Position numbers and translations under genes: made by a program
Shown here: positions 47,545 to 58,702 of the stretch, piece by piece
How the letters are laid out: each line of letters opens with the position of its first letter
Numbering within the stretch: position 1 is the first letter of the stretch
The notes under the pieces: model-generated
Databases searched by the model: none
Told to the model about the DNA's origin: nothing
Seen by the model: the letters and a program-made list of their open reading frames with translations, nothing else
DNA from: Corynebacterium haematomassiliense
GTDB lineage: Bacteria > Actinomycetota > Actinomycetes > Mycobacteriales > Mycobacteriaceae
Assembly (NCBI RefSeq): GCF_013978595.1
Contig: NZ_JACDTZ010000002.1
Coordinates: 372,001 to 436,000 of the forward strand
Reading direction: 5' to 3'
Length of the DNA: 64,000 bases

Positions 47545-47911
47545 GGTTCCTCCTTCGGGGACTGTTGTTTGACCGAAAATGTATTGCCTAGATCACGTTG
47601 TTGGGTGCGGAATGATCCGAAGCACGTCATTTTTTAGTGCTCGATTTCTGGGGCACCGGAGAGAAACTGCAGCTCGTTGCGGGTTTCCGGGATGGGTGGC
47701 ACGGGAGCGGTGTTCGGTATGCGAACGCGCGTGCTTTATGCGCACCCCAGAACGGGGGGAGTGGTTTACCGCGCATAAGTGCACTCAAGGTGCGGTTTCA
47801 CAAGTTTGAACTGAAATGAGTCGCGCTTCACACTTTTTCGGGCGTACATTGTGCGCAACGGTGGCTAGCCACTCGGCAGTTGCCACGGTCTGGCGTTTCT
47901 AAGGAGGAACA
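47545..47911. promoter_or_regulatory. Divergent regulatory gap between MFS and carboxylase genes
   Basis: No gene is seen in these 367 bp. A possible -10, TACATT at 47845-47850, precedes the carboxylase operon, but no good -35 was found. The middle is AT-richer than the flanks. No regulator gene is adjacent. Confidence 0.4.
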
Positions 47912-49468
47912 ATGGCACTTAGCCCAGAAGAGCTGAGCACAGAGAGCCTCGCTGAAATCTTCGCCGCGGGTGGTCGACCGGCGGACAGTGAGCGAGAAAT
48001 CAAGATCATCGACACCACGCTGCGCGACGCGCACCAGTCCATCTGGGCGACCCGCATGCGCACCGAGCACATCATGGACCTGCTCGACGACGTGACCAAC
48101 GCTGGCTTTGAGCATGTTGACCTGGTCGCTCCGATTCAGTTCGACGTGCCGGTGCGCTACCTCAGGGAGGACCCCTGGGAGCGCGTGCGCAAGGTGCACG
48201 AGGCCGCACCGAACACGAAGTTCCGCTCCATGGTCCGTTCCCGCAACCTCGCGTCCTTCGACTTTCTGCCTGACGACGTCATCCACGCGTGGGTTGAGCG
48301 CCTCTACGCCAACGGCTTCCGCGTCATCGGCGCTTTCGACGGCCTCAACGACATCGACAACATCGCTGACACCCTCATCCTGGCCAAGGAGCTCGGCGCC
48401 GAGACCTACGGCTGCCTGTCCTACTGCCTGTCGCCGGTGCACACCGACCAGCTCTACATCGACAAGGCCCAAGAGCTCGTCGAGCGCACCGACGTGGACC
48501 GCATCATGCTCAAGGACGCCGGCGGCCTGCTCACCCCGGACCGCATGAAGACGCTGATCCCGGCTATCCGCAGCGCCATCGGCAACGACCTTCCGCTGGA
48601 GGTCCACACCCACTCGCTGACCGGCCTGTCCCCGCTGACTTACATCTACGCTGCAGAACTCGGTGTGGACTCCATCCACACCTCCATCGCCCCGCTCGCC
48701 AACGGCCAGGGCCAGCCCGCCACCCAGGCGCTCGCCCGCGACCTGCGCGCGCTGGGCTACACCGTCAACATCGACGACGAGCGTGTGGACAACGCCAGTC
48801 AGAAGCTCCAGGAAATCGCGGACCGCGAGGACAAGCCGGTGGGCAAGCCCCGCGCGTTCGACGGCGTGCACTACATGCACCAGCTGCCGGGAGGTATGCT
48901 CACCAACTTCGAATCCCAGCTCGCCACCGCCGGCCTGTCGGACCGCTTCGAAGACCTGCTCTACGAAACCGCACGCGTGCGCGAGGAGCTGGCGTACCCG
49001 ATCATGATCACCCCGTTCGCCCAGTTCGTGGGCACCCAGGCTGTGATGAACGTGATCTCCGGCGAGCGCTACTCCGTGGTGCCTAACGAGATTAAAAAGT
49101 ACGCGCTCGGCCACTACGGCGAGCCGCTCGCGCCGATCGACCCGGACGCGCTGGAAAAGATCAAGGCCAACGGCTCCTCCGAAATCGAGGAGGGCCGCCC
49201 GGAGCTCGAGCCGCGCCTGCCTGGCCTGAAGGAGCAGTACCCGGACGACGACATCGACACGCTGCTGCTGCGCGCCAACATCCCGGGCAACAACGTCGAC
49301 GAGATGCGCCGCTTCGTCGCCGAAGGCCGCGCGGGCCAAGGCGAAGGGGTGCCGGGCGGCGAGCTAACCAAGCTCGTGCAGAAGATCTACGAGACCACCA
49401 CCTCCGGCGAATTCCGACTGAAGACCGACGACCTCGAAATCAACCTGACCAAAAAAGGAGAGCAGTAA
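47912..49468 (+). CDS. Carboxyltransferase subunit (transcarboxylase 5S / oxaloacetate decarboxylase alpha type)
   Basis: 518 aa from ATG 47912 with AAGGAGG. The HMGL-like barrel starts at DTTLRDAHQS, the metal-binding HxH is in LEVHTHSLTG, and the catalytic carbamylated Lys is in RIMLKDAGGLL. The PYC/OADA C-terminal domain follows (GGMLTNFESQL). It moves a carboxyl group between biotin and an oxoacid such as pyruvate or oxaloacetate. There is no fused biotin domain; a separate BCCP gene follows after 3 nt. Confidence 0.93.
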   Translation: MALSPEELSTESLAEIFAAGGRPADSEREIKIIDTTLRDAHQSIWATRMRTEHIMDLLDDVTNAGFEHVDLVAPIQFDVPVRYLREDPWERVRKVHEAAPNTKFRSMVRSRNLASFDFLPDDVIHAWVERLYANGFRVIGAFDGLNDIDNIADTLILAKELGAETYGCLSYCLSPVHTDQLYIDKAQELVERTDVDRIMLKDAGGLLTPDRMKTLIPAIRSAIGNDLPLEVHTHSLTGLSPLTYIYAAELGVDSIHTSIAPLANGQGQPATQALARDLRALGYTVNIDDERVDNASQKLQEIADREDKPVGKPRAFDGVHYMHQLPGGMLTNFESQLATAGLSDRFEDLLYETARVREELAYPIMITPFAQFVGTQAVMNVISGERYSVVPNEIKKYALGHYGEPLAPIDPDALEKIKANGSSEIEEGRPELEPRLPGLKEQYPDDDIDTLLLRANIPGNNVDEMRRFVAEGRAGQGEGVPGGELTKLVQKIYETTTSGEFRLKTDDLEINLTKKGEQ

Positions 49469-49471
49469 ACC

Positions 49472-50008
49472 ATGTCTGACATCACCAACTTCAACGAACT
49501 GAAGTCCCTGCTTGAATGGGTCAACCAGTCCGGCGACATCGAAGAGCTGAGCATCAAGTACGGCGACATCGAACTCGCCCTGTCCAAGACCCCGGGTGGT
49601 CTGAGCCACCTCAAGGCAGCCCCGGCACCGGCCGCACCGGAAGCGCCGAAGGCTGAAGCACCGGCACCGGAACCGGCTCCTGCTCCGGCCGAGGCCCCGG
49701 CGCCTGCGGAGGCTCCGAAGGAAGATGCCCCGAAGCCGGAAGCTGCTGCTCCGGCAAGCTCCGGCACCGGCATCGAGGTCAAGTCCCCGATGGTGGGCAC
49801 CTTCTACGCCGCCCCGAAGCCGGGCGCGGACCCGTTTGTGAAGGTCGGCGACACCGTCGAGGTCGGCCAGGTGCTCTGCATCGTCGAAGTGATGAAGCTG
49901 ATGAACAACATCGAAGCGAAGACCGCCGGCACCGTCACCGAGATCCTCGTGGACAACGAGGACGCCGTCGAGCACGGCCAGCCGCTGATGGTCATCGAGC
50001 CGAAGTAG
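49472..50008 (+). CDS. Biotin carboxyl carrier protein
   Basis: 178 aa. The C-terminal biotinyl domain (about 100-178) has the biotinylation site EVMKLMN with Lys142. An Ala/Pro/Glu-rich flexible linker (about 48-95) joins it to an AccB-like N-terminal domain. It carries carboxybiotin between the biotin carboxylase and the carboxyltransferase, both encoded next to it. Confidence 0.94.
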   Translation: MSDITNFNELKSLLEWVNQSGDIEELSIKYGDIELALSKTPGGLSHLKAAPAPAAPEAPKAEAPAPEPAPAPAEAPAPAEAPKEDAPKPEAAAPASSGTGIEVKSPMVGTFYAAPKPGADPFVKVGDTVEVGQVLCIVEVMKLMNNIEAKTAGTVTEILVDNEDAVEHGQPLMVIEPK

Positions 50009-50015
50009 GTACCCC

Positions 50016-51400
<1,385 letters not shown>

Positions 51401-51401
<1 letters not shown>

Positions 51402-52327
51402 TGCTGCTGCTCTTCGCCATGCTGGTGGGCGCGATCGTGCCCGTCCAGACCGCGATTAACACCCGGCTGCGGCAAAGCGTCGGCTCGCCGATCGGCGCGA
51501 CGTTTGTGTCCTTCATCATTGCGGTGGTGGTCGCCTCCGTTATTTCTTGGGGTGCGAGTGGGGCACTGGTGCCAGACTTATCGACGGCCGCCTCGCAACC
51601 GTGGTGGGCATGGCTCGGCGGGGTCATGGGCGGGATGTTCATCGCCGGCAACATCGTCCTGTTCCCCAAACTCGGCCCCGTGCAGACCGTGATCCTGCCG
51701 ATTCTGGGCCAGGTGATCATGGGGCTGTTAATCGACCGGTTCGGGCTGTTCCAGTCGCCGCAGGTGCCGGTGGGGCCACTGCGTCTTCTGGGCGCGCTGA
51801 TCGTGGTCGGCGGCATCGCCATGGTGCTGGAGATCGGGCGCACGCGAACCATCATCCACGGCACCGCCGAAGGTGCCACGCTGTGGTTGTTGCGCGCCTT
51901 CGGCGTGGTCATGGGCATGGGCTCGGCCACCCAAACCGCCGTCAACGGTCACCTCGGCCGCGCGCTGGGTAGCTCGCTGCAGGCCGGCCAAATCTCGCTG
52001 GTGGTCGGTCTTGTGCTGCTGGCAGTGATGTCCGTGGTGCTGTCCGGGCCGCGCCGGGCGCTGGCCACCGGGATCGCGCCAGGGCCGTGGTGGATGTGGC
52101 TCGGCGGCATGCTCGGTGCGTTCTTCGTGTTCGGCGGCGCTGCGCTGTCGCCGATCCTGGGCACCGGCACCACCGTGATTGCGGCGCTGGTAGGCAACAT
52201 CATCTGCGGCCAGGTGCTGGAATCGCTCGGCGTGGGCACCGGCGGGCGCCGCAGTGCGCCCACGCCCTACCGCCTCACCGGGCTTGCCATTGTGCTGGCG
52301 GGCGTGGTGATGGTGCGGATGCTTTAG
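51401..52327 (+). CDS. DMT-superfamily (YdcZ/DUF606-type) transporter
   Basis: 308 aa from GTG 51401, overlapping the accC stop by 1 nt. Two homologous halves of about five helices each repeat the DUF606 pattern (VPVQTAINTRLRQ and ATQTAVNGHLGRAL). It is predicted to be an inner-membrane permease of unknown substrate. Tight coupling to the carboxylase genes suggests it moves their substrate or product (inference). Confidence 0.85.
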
Positions 52328-52348
52328 ACGTCGATAGGCAATGTGCAC

Positions 52349-53500
52349 CTAGCCCCGAAGATTCCTCCACCGCTCCAGGGTGAGGGTGGGGGACAGCGAG
52401 CGAGAGACGCACGTGGCAAAGGCGCCGTTTTCGTGCTGCTCCTCGGTGAAGATGCTGTCGCGGTGGTCCGGGGTGCCGTCCACGACGCGCATGATGCACG
52501 TGCCGCACGTGCCCTCCGAGCACTGGGACAAAATTGGCACGTCCTCGTCCTCGAAGACTTCCAGGACGCTCTGGCCCTCCGGCACCTTGTAGGTGTCGCC
52601 GTTGAGGACGACCTCGAAGGGGCCGTCCGCGTCGTGGTTGCCGGCGAGGGTTTCCTCCGAGGCGCGGAAGGCCTCGAAGTGGATGTTGGCTTTTGGCAGG
52701 TGTTGGGATGCGACCTCCATGACGCCGTCCATGAACCCCTGCGGCCCGCACACGTACAGGTGGGTGTCCTCCGGGGCGCTGTCGGATGCGGCGAGGGCTT
52801 CCTCGATGTAGCCGGACTGCTTGTCGCGCTCGCCGGTGGCGAAGATGCTCTTGGTCTGTCCATGGAGGTAGGTGTCAATGAGGTGACGCATCAGCGCCCG
52901 CTCCTGGCTGGATGCGAAATACAGCACCGAGTAGTCCGCCTGCTGGATCTGCAGCTCGCGCGCCAGCGAGAAAATCGGCGCTATGCCCACGCCTGCGCCC
53001 ACCAGGATCGAGCGCTTTGCGCCGGGGGCGAGGCCGAAGTTGTTGCGGGGTGGCAGGATGCGCACCGTGTCGCCCGGCTCGATGTTGTGGGCGGCGATGG
53101 AGCCGCCGCGCGAATCCGTCTCCAGCTTCACCTCGATGCCGTAGATGGCGCGCTGACCGGAGTCTTCGGCGCTGAGGTGGTGCATGGGAAACAGGGAGAA
53201 CTGGCGCACCAGCTCCTCGCCCTCGGGGGAGTGCAGCAGGAAGTCCGCGTGGCAGCCTGGCTCGTAGCCGGGGATGGGGGAGCCGTCGCGGGTCTCAAGC
53301 GTGATCAGCGCGATGCCGTGGGCGCGTTCGACGTCGACGGCGGTCAGTTCGATGACGTTGGTGGCGTCGCTGGGTTGCTCTGCTCGGCGAGCTTGCCTGC
53401 TGGCAAACGCCTCCTCGCGGTCGAGCGCGTTCGGGTCCGTGCCTCTGCTCCTGCCGCCAAAAAGCGTGGTCAAGCTGCTCAATCCCTTGCCGTTTCTCAC
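52349..53500 (-). CDS. Phthalate-dioxygenase-reductase-type ferredoxin reductase (VanB-like)
   Basis: 383 aa from GTG 53500, chosen because GGAGG lies 5 nt before it. A flavin-binding barrel (about 65-170), an NADH domain (ILVGAGVGIAPIFSLAREL; YVCGPQGFM) and a C-terminal plant-type [2Fe-2S] domain with CSEGTCGTC and a distal CVSRS. Such reductases pass electrons from NADH to an oxygenase. It diverges from the Lcp-like genes through a 221-bp gap, suggesting that it serves them or a related oxygenase. Confidence 0.92.
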   Translation of the reverse strand: MRNGKGLSSLTTLFGGRSRGTDPNALDREEAFASRQARRAEQPSDATNVIELTAVDVERAHGIALITLETRDGSPIPGYEPGCHADFLLHSPEGEELVRQFSLFPMHHLSAEDSGQRAIYGIEVKLETDSRGGSIAAHNIEPGDTVRILPPRNNFGLAPGAKRSILVGAGVGIAPIFSLARELQIQQADYSVLYFASSQERALMRHLIDTYLHGQTKSIFATGERDKQSGYIEEALAASDSAPEDTHLYVCGPQGFMDGVMEVASQHLPKANIHFEAFRASEETLAGNHDADGPFEVVLNGDTYKVPEGQSVLEVFEDEDVPILSQCSEGTCGTCIMRVVDGTPDHRDSIFTEEQHENGAFATCVSRSLSPTLTLERWRNLRG

Positions 53501-53721
53501 GTCAACCTCCGTTGCAAAATTTCGCCGCAAAACTGGTTGCCGGCCTTTTGTGTAATGGATAGTATAAGGCCACGCAAAAGTGACCGACACCACAAAATTG
53601 TTCGCATATCGCACAAACAACAATTTGTACTGGTCGACAGGGTTGTCGGCGCGTGTTTGCAACAAGGCCCAACATCAGGCGCCCTGAGCTAGGGCCTCTA
53701 CGTCAAAGGGAAGTGACACGA
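53501..53721. promoter_or_regulatory. Divergent control region with inverted repeat AAATTGTT-N16-AACAATTT
   Basis: The 221-bp gap is AT-rich for this genome. AAATTGTT (53595-53602) and AACAATTT (53619-53626) form a perfect 8-bp inverted repeat, a likely regulator site. TATAAG near 53564 is a -10 candidate. Confidence 0.5.
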
Positions 53722-55101
53722 ATGACTGCCAGCACCGATGCTCGCGAGGAGCATCAATACCAACATCCGGTGCACCCGGAAATCCTCCCGATGTCGGACA
53801 ATCCCTTCGAGGATTTCCGCTACTTCTACCGGGACGGCATGCCGCTTCGCCCGGCGCCAAAGCGCCGCACGCGCCGGCCGGGCTGGGCGACGCTGCGCCA
53901 CAACTTGTTCGACCGCTGGCACACCGTCGCCGACGAGTGGGAGGGCTACACCAGCTTCCAGACAAAGCTTCTGGACGACCACATGTGGCAAACCGACGAA
54001 ACCGGAGCCAAACTCGCCGAGGCGTTCAAGCGCGACGGGGCAGAGAAGTCCCGCGCCGACTTTGAAACAGCGCTGAACCAGGGCATTGACAAGGTCGCCG
54101 ACCCGTCGCCGGAGCTGGTGGAGTTTTTCGCCGAGGTGGACAACATCCCGGACTGGATCGACCTGGAAGCCGCCGAGCGCGGCCGCATTGCCTACTACAA
54201 CGTCACGCCGTCCGCGGAGCTGCTTTCCATCGGCTTCGCCTACTGGGCCACCACGATGGAGGACCGCACCTCCGCGGCCACCGGCGAGACCGCCATGTTC
54301 GAGATCGAGTCCTTCACCCGCATCATCGAGACGGTGAAGTTCTTCGTGGACCTGGGCAAAAAGGGCGTGTTCGACCGCTACAGCGACGGCCTGAAGGCCG
54401 CCGTGCGCGTGCGTCTTTTGCACGCCCAGGCCAACCGCGGCCTGGAAAAGCTGTGGGGCCCGGACCACTACAACGAGTTCGGCCGCCCCATCGGCTCGTC
54501 CTTCCTCGTCTCCGGCGAGGGCTGGTTCGCGCTCATGCCGATCGGTGTGGACGAGTTCTTCGGCCGCCCGCACACCGGCGAGGAGTGGGACGACGTGGCC
54601 ATGTACTGGGCGTGGGTGCTCTACCTCATGGGTGCCGAAGAGCGCCTGATCCCGAAGACCGGCGACGAGATGCGCAAGATGACGGACTTCATCTACGCCA
54701 ACGGCGGCTACTCCTCGGACTACCACGTGCGTGTGGCAACCGCCCTGATGGGCATCTTGGAGGACCTGGACCCGAAGATGCCGGCGCAGGTGCTCGGCGC
54801 ACTGTCCTTGATCATCGGCGACGAGGACACCAAGTTCATGGTCAAGGGCTCCCGGTTCGAGGGCACTCCGTACCTGCACTGGAAGATCGCTTTCCTGCTC
54901 AAGGCGAAGGCCGAGGCCGTGATCTACCGCGTGCGCGACAAGCTGCCCGGCGCCCAGGCCGCGAAGGCGAAGAAGGCCGCGGACGGCAAGCCGCCGTGGT
55001 CCGACGTGTTCAAGCAGATCGAGGACTACGTCGCCGAGAAGGCCCCGCACGTCAAGGCCGAGTACAGGCTGCACGACACATCCAAAGAAGGCCTGCGCTA
55101 G
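53722..55101 (+). CDS. Lcp/DUF2236 (MpaB-like) haem oxygenase family protein, copy 1
   Basis: 459 aa from ATG 53722. Haem-site residues of the rubber oxygenase (Lcp) family are kept: Arg200 and Thr204 in FTRIIETVKFF, and the axial-ligand candidate His234 in RVRLLHAQANR. The Arg-to-His spacing of 34 equals that reported for Lcp K30 (R164, H198). No signal peptide is obvious, unlike secreted Lcp. The gene is followed 38 nt later by a second member. Substrate unknown; oxidative cleavage of a C=C bond is a family-based guess. Confidence 0.8.
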   Translation: MTASTDAREEHQYQHPVHPEILPMSDNPFEDFRYFYRDGMPLRPAPKRRTRRPGWATLRHNLFDRWHTVADEWEGYTSFQTKLLDDHMWQTDETGAKLAEAFKRDGAEKSRADFETALNQGIDKVADPSPELVEFFAEVDNIPDWIDLEAAERGRIAYYNVTPSAELLSIGFAYWATTMEDRTSAATGETAMFEIESFTRIIETVKFFVDLGKKGVFDRYSDGLKAAVRVRLLHAQANRGLEKLWGPDHYNEFGRPIGSSFLVSGEGWFALMPIGVDEFFGRPHTGEEWDDVAMYWAWVLYLMGAEERLIPKTGDEMRKMTDFIYANGGYSSDYHVRVATALMGILEDLDPKMPAQVLGALSLIIGDEDTKFMVKGSRFEGTPYLHWKIAFLLKAKAEAVIYRVRDKLPGAQAAKAKKAADGKPPWSDVFKQIEDYVAEKAPHVKAEYRLHDTSKEGLR

Positions 55102-55139
55102 CCCGCGCGAGCCGGCCCCAACACCCAAGGAGCACGATT

Positions 55140-56366
55140 ATGACTCAGACATTCGTTGACAACCCGCTCGCGCAGGACCACTACAACCGAACTGATTGGC
55201 CGGTGGCACGTGGGAGCCGCGAAGCTTTCGTCGAGAAGTTCGGCGAGGAACGCGCGAAGCGATTCGAGCAGGCGTTTTGGGCGATGGACCCGATCGCCGA
55301 CGCGCTGTACACCAGCGGCAACAAGGCCAAGGACATCATGCCGAACCTGCGCGCGGCACTTGCGCGCGGCGAGGCGGACGCCGATACGCTGCCCGAGGTC
55401 AAGGCGCTTATCGACGACATGAATGCCGCCCTCGACGGCGTGGACTGGGAGCGGCTTGAGCGCGGCCAGAAGGCTGCGCTGGCGATCCCGGTGCTGGCGC
55501 AGAACCTCTCGCTCGGCCCGGGCGCGCTGATCCACACCTACTCGGCGCCGTCCATCGCCGACATCCTGGTCAACACCGGCGAGCTCACCGAGGGAGCCGT
55601 GCACCGCCTGGCATACACCACCAACTGGATCTACTCGGTGTACCTGAAGGACGGGCTCAAGCCGGGCAACGTCAGCTACATCCACACCGGCATGGTCCGC
55701 GCGATGCACGCGCACGTGCGCCGCGTGCAGACGCAGCTCGGCCTTGACTACTCCGAGTGGGGCGCGCCGATTTCCGAGCTGGACATGTTCCGCACCTGGT
55801 TCGACTTCACCTACATCGCGTTCACCTACCTCCGGAACCTCGGCTACCGCCTTTCCCTGGAGGAGGAGCAGGACCTGTTCTACCTGTGGCGGGTCGTGGG
55901 CCTGATGCTGGGCATCCCGGGCGACCTCCTCGAGCCGGAGACGGACATCGACGCCTCCCAGGAGACCATCGACGCGATCCACTTCGTCGACGGCGAGCCG
56001 AACGACGCGTCGCACGCACTGGTGGAAGCGCTGTTCAACGGCTTCCGCACCAACGCCAAGGAGCTGCTGCCGTTCCCGGACGAGTCCATCGACGACTGGA
56101 TGTACACCGCCACCCGCCTCATGCACGGCGACGAGGTGGCCGACATCTACGACGTGCCGCACGCCGTGTCCCGCCCGTTTGCCGAGCTGGACCTCCCGCT
56201 CGTGCAGCAACGCTTCGACCTGCTGCGCGCCAACCCGGAGGTGCTGGCGCAGGTTGTGGAGGAAAACCACAAGACGCTTCTCGACGCGCTGACGCAGGAA
56301 ACCTCTTACATGGGCCAGGACCAAGGCATCAAAATGAGCGACGGCGCTTACAGGCCCGGCGCATAG
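55140..56366 (+). CDS. Lcp/DUF2236 (MpaB-like) haem oxygenase family protein, copy 2
   Basis: 408 aa from ATG 55140 with AAGGAGC. It keeps Arg156 and Thr160 (HRLAYTTNW) and His190 (RAMHAHVRRV), again 34 residues apart. Overall similarity to copy 1 is low, so they are not a recent duplication and may form a heteromer or act in sequence. It is predicted to be cytoplasmic. The aldehyde dehydrogenase gene follows after 46 nt. Confidence 0.78.
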   Translation: MTQTFVDNPLAQDHYNRTDWPVARGSREAFVEKFGEERAKRFEQAFWAMDPIADALYTSGNKAKDIMPNLRAALARGEADADTLPEVKALIDDMNAALDGVDWERLERGQKAALAIPVLAQNLSLGPGALIHTYSAPSIADILVNTGELTEGAVHRLAYTTNWIYSVYLKDGLKPGNVSYIHTGMVRAMHAHVRRVQTQLGLDYSEWGAPISELDMFRTWFDFTYIAFTYLRNLGYRLSLEEEQDLFYLWRVVGLMLGIPGDLLEPETDIDASQETIDAIHFVDGEPNDASHALVEALFNGFRTNAKELLPFPDESIDDWMYTATRLMHGDEVADIYDVPHAVSRPFAELDLPLVQQRFDLLRANPEVLAQVVEENHKTLLDALTQETSYMGQDQGIKMSDGAYRPGA

Positions 56367-56412
56367 TGATAGAGTTCACAACCGATATAAACCGAACCCC
56401 GAAAGGAACACA

Positions 56413-57786
56413 ATGTCCAACCAGTACCGCGTGCAGAACCCCGTGACCAACGAGGTCGTGGAGACCTTCGAATTCGCCACCGACCAGGAGATCCAGGACA
56501 TCCTAAACCGCTCCGAGGAAGCGTTCAAGACCTGGCGCAACACCTCCTACGAGGAGCGGGCGGAGATCGTCGGCAAGGCAGCGCAGCTGCTCAAGGAGCG
56601 CGCAAACGAGCTGGCGCAGATCGCCGCCGAAGAGATGGGCAAGCCCATTCCGGAGGGCGAGTGGGAGATGAACTTCTCCGGCGACATCCTGCAGTTCTAC
56701 GCAGATAACGCCGCCGAGCACTCCGCCGACAAAAAGGTCGACGTCCCGGGCGGCAAGGCTGTCGTGCGCCGCCTGCCGCTGGGCACGCTGCTCGGCATCA
56801 TGCCGTGGAACTACCCGATCTACCAGATCGCGCGTTTCGCCGGTCCGAACCTGATGAACGGCAACTGCATCATCCTCAAGCACGCCGAGATCACCCCGAA
56901 GTCCGCTGCCGCCTTCGAGCAGGTGCTCAAGGACGCCGGCCTGCCGGACGGTGTGTACATCAACGTCTACGCCACCCACGAGCAGATCGAGACCATCATC
57001 GCGGACCCGCGCGTCCAGGGCGTCTCGCTCACCGGCTCCGAGCGCGCCGGCGCCAAGGTCGCCGAGACCGCGGGCAAGAACCTGAAGAAGGTCGTGCTCG
57101 AGCTCGGCGGCACCGACCCGTACGTCATCCTCGACGCCGCCGACGTCAAGGCCGCCGCCCAGGAGGCGTGGGACAAGCGCGTGCACAACGCCGGCCAGGC
57201 CTGCACCTCCAACAAGCGCATCATCGTCATGGAGGACATCTACGACCAGTTCGTGAACGAGATGGTGGCAATCGCCGAGGGCTACAAGAAGGGCGATCCG
57301 TCCAACCCGGGCGAAAATGAGTACTACCCGATGTCCTCCCGTCGCGCGGCAGAGCTGCTGGATGACCAGGTCAAGCGCGCTGTGGAGAAGGGTGCGAAGC
57401 TGCGCACTGGCGGAGAGCTGGAGGACAACTCCGCCTACTACTCCCCGGCGGTGCTGACCGATCTGCCGGTCGGCTCCGACGTCTACTACGAGGAGTTCTT
57501 CGGCCCGGTCGCGGAGATCTACAAGGTAGCTTCCGAGGAAGAGGCCGTGGAGCTGGCCAACAACTCCTACCAGGGCCTCGGCGGCGCGGTCTTCTCCGAC
57601 GACACTGAGCGCGCCATCAAGGTCGCGGACCAGATCGACACTGGCATGATCCACGTCAACCTCGGCCAGTACTTCTCTGCAGTCCTGCCGTTCGGCGGCG
57701 TGAAGCGCTCCGGCTTCGGCCGCGAGCTGTCCGTGTTCGCGCTCGACGAGTTTGTGAACAAGCAGTACCTCTACGTCAACGACTAA
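56413..57786 (+). CDS. NAD(P)-dependent aldehyde dehydrogenase (succinate-semialdehyde type)
   Basis: 457 aa. The catalytic Cys264 (NAGQACTSNKR) and Glu230 (VVLELGGTDPY) are in place, and the cofactor site shows MPWNYP and SLTGSERAG. It resembles the GabD2/YneI group. Placed after two Lcp-like oxygenases, it would oxidise aldehydes released by cleavage (inference). AAAGGAAC precedes the start and a hairpin follows the stop. Confidence 0.93.
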   Translation: MSNQYRVQNPVTNEVVETFEFATDQEIQDILNRSEEAFKTWRNTSYEERAEIVGKAAQLLKERANELAQIAAEEMGKPIPEGEWEMNFSGDILQFYADNAAEHSADKKVDVPGGKAVVRRLPLGTLLGIMPWNYPIYQIARFAGPNLMNGNCIILKHAEITPKSAAAFEQVLKDAGLPDGVYINVYATHEQIETIIADPRVQGVSLTGSERAGAKVAETAGKNLKKVVLELGGTDPYVILDAADVKAAAQEAWDKRVHNAGQACTSNKRIIVMEDIYDQFVNEMVAIAEGYKKGDPSNPGENEYYPMSSRRAAELLDDQVKRAVEKGAKLRTGGELEDNSAYYSPAVLTDLPVGSDVYYEEFFGPVAEIYKVASEEEAVELANNSYQGLGGAVFSDDTERAIKVADQIDTGMIHVNLGQYFSAVLPFGGVKRSGFGRELSVFALDEFVNKQYLYVND

Positions 57787-57810
57787 GACGCTGCCTTAAC
57801 GGCGCCGGGC

Positions 57811-57840
57811 AATCCCACCTGTTTTGCAGGTGGGATTTCC
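57811..57840 (+). terminator. Terminator after the aldehyde dehydrogenase gene
   Basis: An 11-bp perfect stem (57811-57821 with 57827-57837), TTTTG loop, short T-run. Confidence 0.75.
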
Positions 57841-57853
57841 CATGGGGCCGGCT

Positions 57854-57913
57854 CCTGACAGATTGCGGCAGCCTCTTGCATCGACCTGGGGCGATGGGGT
57901 CCGTCTGACAGAT
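57854..57913. repeat. Two direct copies of CTGACAGATT upstream of ftsE
   Basis: CTGACAGATT occurs at 57854-57863 and 57904-57913, 50 bp apart, in the gene-free gap before ftsE. Each is followed by a CG-rich tract. They may be regulator sites or junction scars. Confidence 0.4.
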
Positions 57914-58007
57914 TCCGCCGCGATGTGTCTTGGGGCGCGCGTCCTCGTCTGCCGGCCCGCCGCCAACCACCACTACAGTCACATCAGTAACAGGTAAGGT
58001 GTGTCGC

Positions 58008-58700
58008 GTGATCCGATTCGACCATGTGACCAAGGCGTACCCGACGTCCACGCGCCCCGCGCTCGACGACGTCACGCTCGACATCCCCGACGGTGAGTTC
58101 GTGTTCCTCATCGGCGCGTCCGGCTCCGGCAAGTCCACCTTCCTGCAGCTTTTGATCCGCGAAGAAAACGTCTCTTCGGGCGACATCTTCTTCAACGACT
58201 TCCACGTCAACGCCCTGGGCGGCAAGCAGGTGAACAAGCTGCGCCAGTCCATCGGCTACGTGTTCCAGGACTTCCGTCTGCTGCCGAACTTGAGTGTCTA
58301 CGACAACGTCGCGTTCGCGCTCGAGGTCATCGGCAAGCCGAAAAACCGCATCGCCAAACTCGTCCCTGACGCGCTCGAGCTCGTCGGACTCGGCGCCAAA
58401 GCCAACCGCATGCCGCGGGAGCTGTCCGGTGGTGAGCAGCAGCGCGTGGCTATTGCGAGAGCTTTCGTCGATAAGCCAAAGCTCATGCTTTGCGACGAAC
58501 CGACGGGCAACCTCGACCCCGGCACCGCCGACGAAATCATGGCCTTGCTCGCACGCATTAACCGCATGGGCACCACAGTGATCATGTCCACGCACAACGC
58601 GCGAGCGGTGGACGAGATGCGCAAACGCGTGGTTGAGCTGCAGCTGGGCAAGATCGTGCGCGACGAGGAAAACGGCGTGTACGGGGACGTGAGGAGGTAG
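58008..58700 (+). CDS. ftsE: Cell-division ATP-binding protein FtsE
   Basis: 230 aa from GTG 58008. ABC ATPase with Walker [10 protein letters not shown], the signature [14 protein letters not shown] and Walker [11 protein letters not shown]. It partners FtsX to control cell-wall hydrolases at the septum. It overlaps no neighbour and is followed 2 nt later by ftsX. Confidence 0.96.
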   Translation: MIRFDHVTKAYPTSTRPALDDVTLDIPDGEFVFLIGASGSGKSTFLQLLIREENVSSGDIFFNDFHVNALGGKQVNKLRQSIGYVFQDFRLLPNLSVYDNVAFALEVIGKPKNRIAKLVPDALELVGLGAKANRMPRELSGGEQQRVAIARAFVDKPKLMLCDEPTGNLDPGTADEIMALLARINRMGTTVIMSTHNARAVDEMRKRVVELQLGKIVRDEENGVYGDVRR

Positions 58701-58702
58701 CC

